Part shown: positions 9,414 through 14,962 of the stretch, one piece after another
How positions within the stretch are numbered: the stretch's first letter is position 1
Layout of the letters: every line of letters starts with the position of its first letter
Assembly: GCA_018053685.1 (NCBI GenBank)
Contig: JAGPKW010000001.1
Coordinates: forward strand, 1 to 29,081
Direction of reading: 5' to 3'
DNA: 29,081 nucleotides
DNA from: Patescibacteria group bacterium
Lineage (GTDB): Bacteria; Patescibacteriota; Patescibacteriia; JAGPKW01
Made by a program: the position numbers and the translations under genes
The notes under the pieces: generated by a model
The model's database searches: none
The model's input: only the letters and a program-made list of their open reading frames with translations
What the model was told of the DNA's origin: nothing

Positions 9414-9662
9414 TTATTCAAATTCAATATTAGCATATTGTACAGGGTAATAATATATTAATTCCCCATCATTTCTTGGTTTTAAATTATAGTACAGACT
9501 ATCTCCATCCATTGTGACGTTATATACCTTTTTCCCGTTTATTTTTTTTACTTTGTCAATATTCTTTTTAATTTCGTTTTTTTTGTCCGAAATATCTCGA
9601 ACAATCTCACTTAATGTATCTTCTATCTGTGTTTCTAAGCCAATCGATTCTAATGTTTTCAT
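9414..9662 (-). CDS. Hypothetical 82-aa protein
   Basis: Not recognised. Residues about 8-42 form a probable amphipathic or coiled-coil helix (EDTLSEIVRDISDKKNEIKK). They are followed by a beta-rich part with aromatic residues (SLYYNLKPR, LIYYYPVQYANIEFE). No membrane segment. ATG in AATTATG context, separated from neighbours by 48 and 76 bp. Confidence 0.6.
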   Translation of the reverse strand: MKTLESIGLETQIEDTLSEIVRDISDKKNEIKKNIDKVKKINGKKVYNVTMDGDSLYYNLKPRNDGELIYYYPVQYANIEFE

Positions 9663-9738
9663 AATTCTGTTGTTTAATTGTTATCACTCATGATTATTAT
9701 TCATTTTAAAACATTCGTAAAATACGTTATATGTAATT

Positions 9739-9972
9739 TTACCAATAGAACTCATCAATCTTAATATTAAACCCTTGTAAACCTTTTATTAATTCAACAA
9801 AATTATCATATTGATTATCACCAATAATTCCAGTTGTTGTTATTTTACCATCTACTATTTCTATATCACCAATTTTTTCACTATTTTGTCTAATTGACAT
9901 CAAATGTTGATCTCTTTGTAAATCAAGTTTGTCTGATTTATAATTTTCATTGAATTTTTTAATGTGTATCAT
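9739..9972 (-). CDS. Hypothetical 77-aa protein
   Basis: Not recognised. It begins MIHIKKFNENYKSD and has a region DIEIVDGKITTTGIIGDNQ that looks like a beta hairpin, then a helix and an aromatic end (IDEFYW). ATG in AATTATG context. The attC-like repeat at 10028 lies immediately upstream of its 5' leader. Confidence 0.6.
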   Translation of the reverse strand: MIHIKKFNENYKSDKLDLQRDQHLMSIRQNSEKIGDIEIVDGKITTTGIIGDNQYDNFVELIKGLQGFNIKIDEFYW

Positions 9973-10025
9973 AATTTTAATTATTTTCTAAGTATATATT
10001 AAATTTAATTTCCCAAAAAACTACA

Positions 10026-10117
10026 CATAACAAGGTGTATAAGAAAGTTTGCTATAAAATTCAGTGATAATTTGAAAGTTCATCTAAGCAAACCTTCTCA
10101 TACACCCAACCGTTAGC
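10026..10117 (+). repeat. attC-like imperfect inverted repeat 1
   Basis: ACATAACAA (10025-10033) starts an arm GGTGTATAAGAAAGTTTGC (10034-10052). After a 35-nt loop the matching arm GCAAACCTTCTCATACACC (10088-10106) follows, then CAACC and GTTAGC (10112-10117). The arms pair at 17 of 19 positions and are bracketed by TAAC at the left and GTTA at the right, with unequal spacers of 2 and 5 nt. This is the general layout of an integron attC site (RYYYAAC ... GTTRRRY with unpaired bases). The outer 7-mers do not fit the consensus perfectly. A mobile inverted-repeat element of another type is possible. Confidence 0.5.
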
Positions 10118-10123
10118 AAACAT

Positions 10124-10534
10124 TTAAAAGACCTCCGTTGTAATAACATCTGAGTATCTATTAATTTTGCCATATCTTGCCCACCAAGTATCACCTTGTG
10201 GAAACGTAAGTTCTTCTGCATCTTTTGTAAATTGATGCTTATACCAAGTTCCTTTTTTAATTTTTCTATACCATTTGAATTTACCTAAGTAAACATCTAA
10301 CCAAGTTTGTTTCATAAAAATATAGGAATAATCCCAAACATTAACACTATTCTTGTCCATTGCATTTAACCCTTGCTGAAAAACATCTATTGAAATTGAA
10401 ACCCTGATATAGTCTTCATAGGTTGTAAGGCAAATAGTTGTTTCATTTTCAGAATTTGAAAAAAAGTAAGATACATTTGAAAGATTAATAATTATATCTT
10501 TCCCATCGGTGTTTTTTACCTTGATAAATTTCAT
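10124..10534 (-). CDS. Hypothetical 136-aa protein carried between two attC-like repeats
   Basis: Not recognised. The ATG at 10534 (MKFIKVKNTDGKD) is preferred to an upstream in-frame start at 10555, because the latter would lie inside the repeat. The N-terminal half is beta-rich (IIINLSNVSYFF, YIRVSISIDVF). The C-terminal half is aromatic and basic (WLDVYLGKFKWYRKIKKGTW, WWARYGKINRY). The stop is 7 bp from the GTTAGC end of repeat 1 and the start 11 bp from repeat 2, so gene plus repeat has the size of one cassette. Confidence 0.65.
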   Translation of the reverse strand: MKFIKVKNTDGKDIIINLSNVSYFFSNSENETTICLTTYEDYIRVSISIDVFQQGLNAMDKNSVNVWDYSYIFMKQTWLDVYLGKFKWYRKIKKGTWYKHQFTKDAEELTFPQGDTWWARYGKINRYSDVITTEVF

Positions 10535-10544
10535 AATAATAACT

Positions 10545-10678
10545 GCACATAACACTGTATAAAATCAAGTGGAGTTATGTGCTTAATTTAACCCACTTCG
10601 GCTGTTTAGATATTTTTGTGCAAGTAGGAACGTGTTTGCCGTTCAATCCCTACCTGCTTTTATACTTTTACGTTATGC
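10545..10678 (+). repeat. attC-like imperfect inverted repeat 2 (branched)
   Basis: TAAC (10550-10553), a 3-nt spacer and GTATAAAA (10557-10564) pair with TTTTATAC (10658-10665), a 5-nt TTTTA, C, and GTTATGC (10672-10678). Inside are two further stems: AAGTGG (10567-10572) with CCACTT (10593-10598), and GCAAGTAGG (10620-10628) with CCTACCTGC (10649-10657, 8 of 9). A perfect 9-bp pair GCACATAAC (10545-10553)/GTTATGTGC (10574-10582) overlaps the left part. Size (about 130 bp), the TAAC/GTTATGC ends and the unequal spacers resemble long chromosomal-integron attC sites. Confidence 0.5.
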
Positions 10679-10684
10679 AGCAGC

Positions 10685-11134
10685 TTAAAAAAGACCGCAT
10701 TTAGTGTGTCTGTCATATAAAACTATACTCCCTGCAACGGCGACATTCATACTTCGAGTTCCGGGCAAATAAATAATTTCTTGACATTTTTCAATTGCTT
10801 CTTTTGTTAATCCATTATCTTCTGCACCGAGCAAATAGCAAGCCTGTTTAGGGTGTTTAAATTCAGTTAACTTTGTTGCAGTTTCAACAAGTTCAATCCC
10901 TACTAATTTACAATCATGTGGGCGGTGTTCGTTAAAGTCGGCAAAATCTTTATAAATAAATGTCGGTATATGTTTCCAACTTTTCATTGTGTCACTTGCT
11001 TGTGGTTTAAATCTACTCCCAATTAGGAAAATAAAGTCCGCTTCTAAAATTTGGGCAGTTCTAAAAAGAGTGCCATAGTTATGTGATGTTTTCATATTTA
11101 AACATCCAATCCCAAAATATCCTTTGTCTTTCAT
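10685..11134 (-). CDS. SPOUT-family (TrmH/SpoU) RNA 2'-O-ribose methyltransferase
   Basis: A 149-residue protein covering only the catalytic SPOUT domain. Motif 1 is N19-Y-GTLFR25-TA, motif 2 is YLLGAEDNGLT (100-110) and motif 3 is LPGTRSMNVAVAGS (123-136), the trefoil-knot S-adenosylmethionine site. The family methylates ribose 2'-OH in tRNA or rRNA. Short members without an N-terminal RNA-binding domain are often tRNA methyltransferases (TrmL-like), but the target cannot be read here. The gene ends 6 bp from the GTTATGC end of the attC-like repeat and has more G+C than the phage core genes, suggesting recent acquisition from a bacterium. Confidence 0.85.
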   Translation of the reverse strand: MKDKGYFGIGCLNMKTSHNYGTLFRTAQILEADFIFLIGSRFKPQASDTMKSWKHIPTFIYKDFADFNEHRPHDCKLVGIELVETATKLTEFKHPKQACYLLGAEDNGLTKEAIEKCQEIIYLPGTRSMNVAVAGSIVLYDRHTKCGLF

Positions 11135-11206
11135 AATTCTGTTTTTTAAATTTATTTAGTTATTCGTTTGCTCTTAACCTTGTTGTTTGATTGGTTGCAA
11201 CCCTGT

Positions 11207-11470
11207 TTAGCATAGCATTTCAATTACAATGTCTTCATTCTCTTTAAAAAACCGTTCAACCGTTTTAATCCTCTTTCCGTTTAGAAATTCCAAGCAATCC
11301 GGAGCTTCTACAATCGTTTTTTCTGTTGCAATAAAAACAAATGGGTAAAAAAACCATCGTGAACCCATATTATTAATTTCCTCTGAAATAGACTCCTTTG
11401 AGTCACTGTAAAAATCCCTTACATACTCACCGTCCGGAGCAAAGCAAATAGCACTGTAAATTGTTTTCAT
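11207..11470 (-). CDS. Hypothetical 87-aa protein
   Basis: Not recognised. It starts MKTIYSAICFAPDGEYVRDF, has a central SRWFFYPFVFIATE stretch that is hydrophobic but too short and polar-flanked to be a clear membrane segment, and ends KENEDIVIEMLC. ATG in AATTATG context. Accessory-island composition. Gaps of 72 and 52 bp to its neighbours suggest separate leaders. Confidence 0.6.
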   Translation of the reverse strand: MKTIYSAICFAPDGEYVRDFYSDSKESISEEINNMGSRWFFYPFVFIATEKTIVEAPDCLEFLNGKRIKTVERFFKENEDIVIEMLC

Positions 11471-11522
11471 AATTGTTTGTTTTTTAATTGTTCTTTAATT
11501 ATTTCATATACAAAAGTAGCTA

Positions 11523-11726
11523 TTATTTTCTTAAATACCTTTCAATTTTTTCAATATCTTCATTTTTGAAGAACACATAAGGATTAAATGCTTTATTAAC
11601 CCCACTCATTTTATATCCGTATTTTCCATGCGGACAGTCGTCTGTGAATGTAATAAGGTTGTGCCATTTTTCACCAACTTTTACTTGTATATTATTATTT
11701 TTATCTAATCTAAAACCGGTTATCAT
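11523..11726 (-). CDS. Hypothetical 67-aa protein
   Basis: Not recognised. A small soluble protein with a beta-rich start (MITGFRLDKNNNIQVKVGEKW), a C/H pair in DDCPHGKYGYK and a basic helix at the end (DIEKIERYLRK). Its ATG overlaps the TGA of the zinc-ribbon gene (ATGA, 11726-11723), so the two are translationally coupled. Confidence 0.6.
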   Translation of the reverse strand: MITGFRLDKNNNIQVKVGEKWHNLITFTDDCPHGKYGYKMSGVNKAFNPYVFFKNEDIEKIERYLRK

Positions 11727-11947
11727 AATTTATTTTTTTTTAAATCATTATCAATTATATCTGTTAAATAGCTGTCTGTACAACAGTTTGGACAACCCCA
11801 ATAAAATTTTCCACCACTATAAAAATGTATCATATTATTAATAGGTTCTTCTATTGTAGTAATATCTATTAAGACAGAATTTTCACCTGGATTTTCATCA
11901 AATAATATAGAATCACACCTATTACACTTGCATAAATAATGTTTCAT
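11723..11947 (-). CDS. Small zinc-ribbon protein
   Basis: A 74-residue protein with two cysteine pairs, CKCNRC near residues 6-11 and WGCPNC near residues 51-56. They are separated by a beta-rich stretch (SVLIDITTIEEP), and ...TDSYLTDI follows. The arrangement is that of a zinc ribbon, seen in many small phage proteins of unknown role. No enzyme domain. It is followed by the overlapping 67-aa gene. Confidence 0.6.
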   Translation of the reverse strand: MKHYLCKCNRCDSILFDENPGENSVLIDITTIEEPINNMIHFYSGGKFYWGCPNCCTDSYLTDIIDNDLKKNKL

Positions 11948-11991
11948 TTTATTTTTATTTTTAAGTTGATTAATATTTTTGTTATATCTAT

Positions 11992-12222
11992 TTAAAGCTC
12001 TATGAAAGAAAATTTTGGAACTACTAATTTAAGTTTTTCAAAATCCTCATCACGTTCTTTTTTCTCTGCGTACCAATAAGTTGTATCCTCTACATCCAAA
12101 GCATGGGGGTAATCGAAAGTTGGATCGTAACTTTTTGCTACTGTAATAGGAACATCAAAAGATTCAATTTTTTGAATATCAAAACTCAAATCTCCGTTGT
12201 TAAATTTAATAAATGGTATCAT
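11992..12222 (-). CDS. Hypothetical 76-aa protein
   Basis: Not recognised. An acidic protein starting MIPFIKFNNGDLSFDIQKIE, with an aromatic patch (PTFDYPHALDVEDTTYWY) and a charged helix (AEKKERDEDFEKLK). ATG in AATTATG context, 2 bp after the stop of the small gene at 12225. Confidence 0.6.
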   Translation of the reverse strand: MIPFIKFNNGDLSFDIQKIESFDVPITVAKSYDPTFDYPHALDVEDTTYWYAEKKERDEDFEKLKLVVPKFSFIEL

Positions 12223-12224
12223 AA

Positions 12225-12386
12225 TTATTTGTTTTTAAGTCTTGTTATAGGTACAAAATAGGCTGATGAACCCACTTGGCTTAATAGAGGGTCTTCATTT
12301 ATGAGAATACACTCATCATCAAACCATTCCTCATCCATAAGTTCCTGTGAATCAGGCCAAGTTATTATTACATACTCTTTTTCCAT
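12225..12386 (-). CDS. Hypothetical 53-aa acidic protein
   Basis: An open frame from the ATG at 12386 to the TAA at 12225. It fills the otherwise empty gap between the 76-aa gene and the DUF551 gene with 2- and 4-bp spacing. The product begins MEKEYVIITWPDSQELMDEE, contains DDECILINEDP and ends SSAYFVPITRLKNK. The ITWPDSQELM...GSSAYFVP pattern is familiar from small uncharacterised proteins of Bacteroidota phages. ATG in AATTATG context and exact packing make it a real gene despite its length. Confidence 0.75.
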   Translation of the reverse strand: MEKEYVIITWPDSQELMDEEWFDDECILINEDPLLSQVGSSAYFVPITRLKNK

Positions 12387-12390
12387 AATT

Positions 12391-12669
12391 CTAATATTTA
12401 GTTATTGGTCGCCAGTGCGTAATTGAGCTTGCATATTTATAATCCCATTTGCCATATCTAATGCAGCCCAAACCAATATATTTGTTGTTGCACATAATAA
12501 GCACCGTTTTTCCGTGTTCGGGCAGTTCATCTTTTACAGAAATCCATTCTTGGGCAAAATTTGCACCTGCTAAAAATCCATCTATAAAACTCTTTTCAGC
12601 ATCTAATGGCAGTTTTTCTTTAAAATGCTCGGTGGCATATTCTTGTGCGGATTCTAAAATTGTTTTCAT
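12391..12669 (-). CDS. DUF551 family protein
   Basis: A 92-residue protein with the DUF551 signature EWISVKDELPEHGKTVLI (about residues 41-58) and a closing SITHWRPI. The N-terminal 35 residues form a helical extension. DUF551 proteins are common in phages and prophages and have no established function. The gene lies 11 bp downstream of the DUF5131 gene and 4 bp before the 53-aa gene, so these three probably share a transcript. Confidence 0.75.
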   Translation of the reverse strand: MKTILESAQEYATEHFKEKLPLDAEKSFIDGFLAGANFAQEWISVKDELPEHGKTVLIMCNNKYIGLGCIRYGKWDYKYASSITHWRPITKY

Positions 12670-12680
12670 TGTTATTTTGC

Positions 12681-13652
12681 TTATTTAACTTCAGTTTCAA
12701 AAACAGTTTCCCCCGTTTCATTACAAATTATTGAAACAGTTCCGCCCTTATAATCTTTAAAATAAGAATGATTTGTTCCGTTGTATTCTTCAATATAACT
12801 TAAACAGTCATCGTAACTATCTATGAAACCTTTATAATTACTATCTTGTTCATTGTTAAAATGAACATCATAAGTTAAGTCGTACATCATTGCGTAATGA
12901 TATTTATCGTTTTCAAATTCATTTCTTATAGGTTTTTCTAAATACTCTTTCCCATTAAGTAACTTCCCATTTTTGTATTTACTTCTTTTAACACCATCTT
13001 CTCCATATACTCCCCATTGCTTAAAGAAAAATGGCACATGATATAATTCACATTGTTCTTTAATGTTTAACACCCATTCTTTATTCATTTTTCTAGCATT
13101 ATGACCACTTTCGCCACCAACTATTACCCAATCAATAAGATTTAGGTCTAATTTACCCAAATCCTCTAACAATGGCTCACATGAGATGAATTTAACAATA
13201 GCATTTAATTGTTTTAAATATTGTATTCTATCTCTTGCTTTTTTATTTTCAACAGTAACTCCTAACCATACATTTTTAGGGATAGTTCTACCATGTAAAT
13301 ATTTATACATATTAATAGCTCTTTTGGTTAAAATTTGATATGTGTGTTGTGGGGTTTGTCTTATGACATCAAATACTCTATCTATAAATGAATAAGGAAC
13401 TTCTTCATGGAAAAGATCACTCATGCTACAAACAAATATCATAGTGGGATTTGTTAATTTTAATGGTTCATTTAAATAATCTTCATGTAAAGTTATTTTA
13501 TCAAAACCATTTTTATATTTATCTAGGTCCATTGCTTGTAATCTTTTTGTCATTCTTTCAGCATAACAATTCTTACATCCATCAGATATTTTTGTACATC
13601 CTGTAATGGGATTCCATGTTGTTTCAGTCCATTCTATTTTTGATTTCTTCAT
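12681..13652 (-). CDS. DUF5131 (phage Gp37/Gp68) family protein with C-terminal extension
   Basis: A 323-residue protein. Residues 1-about 235 are the DUF5131 family domain: W13-N-P-I-T-GC19-TKISDGC26-KNC29-YAE, FVCSMSDLFHE, LTKRA, SCEPLLEDL, VIVGGESG and FFFKQWG. The C19-X6-C26-X2-C29 triad suggests an iron-sulfur cluster and the family resembles radical-SAM enzymes, but its substrate is not established. Residues about 240-323 are an extra domain, acidic and aromatic, ending GGTVSIICNETGETVFE. The leader carries the ATTAACAAATAAA motif 7 nt before ATG and a terminator lies upstream, so it starts its own transcription unit. Confidence 0.85.
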   Translation of the reverse strand: MKKSKIEWTETTWNPITGCTKISDGCKNCYAERMTKRLQAMDLDKYKNGFDKITLHEDYLNEPLKLTNPTMIFVCSMSDLFHEEVPYSFIDRVFDVIRQTPQHTYQILTKRAINMYKYLHGRTIPKNVWLGVTVENKKARDRIQYLKQLNAIVKFISCEPLLEDLGKLDLNLIDWVIVGGESGHNARKMNKEWVLNIKEQCELYHVPFFFKQWGVYGEDGVKRSKYKNGKLLNGKEYLEKPIRNEFENDKYHYAMMYDLTYDVHFNNEQDSNYKGFIDSYDDCLSYIEEYNGTNHSYFKDYKGGTVSIICNETGETVFETEVK

Positions 13653-13659
13653 ATTTTTC

Positions 13660-13672
13660 TTTATTTGTTAAT
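13660..13672 (-). promoter_or_regulatory. Leader motif ATTAACAAATAAA, copy 1
   Basis: The - strand reads ATTAACAAATAAA 7 nt before the ATG of the DUF5131 gene, preceded by TATTAAAG. The same 13-mer occurs at 20642-20654, and a one-base-longer form at 27530-27543. All three stand just before the first gene after a gap. It may be a promoter or 5'-leader element. Confidence 0.5.
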
Positions 13673-13682
13673 CTTTAATATG

Positions 13683-13756
13683 TTAAATTAAAAAAGCAAG
13701 GGGTATAAATAAAATTATGACACAAAATAACCTTTAAAACCTTATACCCCTATGCT
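13683..13756 (-). terminator. Hairpin terminator after the secreted-protein gene
   Basis: On the - strand AGCATAGGGGTATAA (13756-13742) pairs with TTATACCCCTTGCT (13708-13695) across a 33-nt loop and is followed by TTTTTTAATTTAA. It lies downstream of the gene ending at 13771 and upstream of the DUF5131 gene. The loop is long for an intrinsic terminator, but the stem is strong for this genome. Confidence 0.6.
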
Positions 13757-13770
13757 TATATTTTAAATTT

Positions 13771-14364
13771 TTATTTTAATAAACATCTAAAAATTCCTCT
13801 TACAACTTCTGCCTCTTCTTTTCTTACATATTTAAAGAAAGGTTTGTTATTTATTGTCATTTCTATTTTCTCTAGTAGATGATTTTTAAATGGAAGTAAA
13901 TAAATATTCTTTTTATATCCTTCTGTATCAAAATATATTTCATAAAACCCAATATTATTATTATCTCCATGATGATCACATATCAATACAGTACCATCAT
14001 TAAAATAAAACTTTATTTCATCTCCAGATTTAACATGGAAAATAATATCTTTTGGCATTAAAAATAATCCTGTTGAAATAGAAAAATATTCTCCATCAGA
14101 AAATAATACAAAAAATATTAAATCAACATCATTTAAGTATTTTGATAGTATTAAGAAGTCATAACTACAAATTTCATCTTTACCTTTTTCATTTTTACTA
14201 TATTTTAGATAATCTTCACAAGGAAATGGTTCTAATGTTCTAAGATTCCATGTGAAATCAGAATATAAATTAACTCTTAAACCATTATTAGTAGTTGCTA
14301 TACCTTGCCCAAATATATTACCAATAAATATAAATAGTAATATTATAAATAATAATTTTTTCAT
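13771..14364 (-). CDS. Secreted protein with N-terminal signal peptide
   Basis: The ATG at 14364 is chosen over upstream in-frame starts, because it gives a classic signal peptide, MKKLLFIILLFIFIGNIFGQ, with a Bacteroidota-like end, and sits 1 bp after the preceding stop. The mature part is about 177 residues, beta-rich (TTNNGLRVNLYSDFTWNL at its start, EIKFYFNDGTVLICD later), with several cysteines. The first segment recalls host periplasmic proteins of the type T.NG..V.L..DGTW. Export from the infected cell's cytoplasm is a firm inference; the role (surface change, superinfection exclusion) is speculation. A terminator follows. Confidence 0.75.
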   Translation of the reverse strand: MKKLLFIILLFIFIGNIFGQGIATTNNGLRVNLYSDFTWNLRTLEPFPCEDYLKYSKNEKGKDEICSYDFLILSKYLNDVDLIFFVLFSDGEYFSISTGLFLMPKDIIFHVKSGDEIKFYFNDGTVLICDHHGDNNNIGFYEIYFDTEGYKKNIYLLPFKNHLLEKIEMTINNKPFFKYVRKEEAEVVRGIFRCLLK

Positions 14365-14365
14365 G

Positions 14366-14587
14366 TTAATCAAAAAATAAATGTTTACCTGTAAATATTT
14401 TATACATAGCATTCTCAATATCACAATGATATGTTAGAAAAACACCTTCTTCTGTAATAGCTCCTGTATTAACTCCAAGACTTTCAAACATCAGTTTTTC
14501 GTCTATATTGTTAATCTTAGCTATTTCTATAATTTCTTCTTTTGTATAACCTAATTTATGTTTAGATTTTGGTAATGTAATTTTCAT
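14366..14587 (-). CDS. Hypothetical 73-aa protein
   Basis: Not recognised. A basic start (MKITLPKSKHKLGYTKEE), a helix (IIEIAKINNIDEKLMFESLG), and an end with TYHCDIENAMYKIF. Probably soluble. ATG in AATTATG context. It lies 2 bp after the HExxH gene and 1 bp before the secreted-protein gene, so the three form one unit. Confidence 0.6.
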   Translation of the reverse strand: MKITLPKSKHKLGYTKEEIIEIAKINNIDEKLMFESLGVNTGAITEEGVFLTYHCDIENAMYKIFTGKHLFFD

Positions 14588-14589
14588 AA

Positions 14590-14961
14590 TTATTCTTTTA
14601 TAAAGTAAAACATATGTTGTGATAAATATCCTGATAAATATGCTGCTGCTTCTTTGTCATTTATACCACATTCTTCTAATATTAAATCTTCGACATGTCT
14701 TTTTTCATGCCCTATAGTTACTAATTTTTCAGCAAAATTAGTACATGGGAATATTGTAACAAGAATTTTTTGTGCAGTTCTATCAATAAATGTCTGACCT
14801 GCATTTTTTATATTATCAAATTCTTTATTCAAATCTCCCATATATCTAGCTTGAAAAAGATTATACCACTTATTGAGGTCTGGTATATCTTTTCTATCTT
14901 CTACAATAAGGAATGTTACATTCCAATCATAAATAGGTATATCTATAATCTTTTCTATCAT
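14590..14961 (-). CDS. HExxH metallopeptidase-like protein
   Basis: A 123-residue protein with HEKRH at residues 85-89 (HExxH zinc motif in VTIGHEKRHVEDLI) and a downstream glutamate in NDKEAAAYLSGYL (E104) that could be the third ligand, as in gluzincins. The rest of the protein is only about 80 residues upstream, so this is a minimal domain without signal peptide that would act in the cytoplasm or virion. Substrate unknown. It lies 1 bp after the polymerase gene. The motif is clear, but protease activity is not proven for such short phage members. Confidence 0.65.
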   Translation of the reverse strand: MIEKIIDIPIYDWNVTFLIVEDRKDIPDLNKWYNLFQARYMGDLNKEFDNIKNAGQTFIDRTAQKILVTIFPCTNFAEKLVTIGHEKRHVEDLILEECGINDKEAAAYLSGYLSQHMFYFIKE

Positions 14962-14962
14962 A

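Noticed and set aside
11193..11202. Perfect palindrome GGTTGCAACC between the methyltransferase and the 87-aa gene, near TTAACC and GTTTAGC, as a possible third attC-like site
   Set aside because: The outer arms do not pair beyond a few bases and the ends lack TAAC/GTTA spacing, so chance is as likely.
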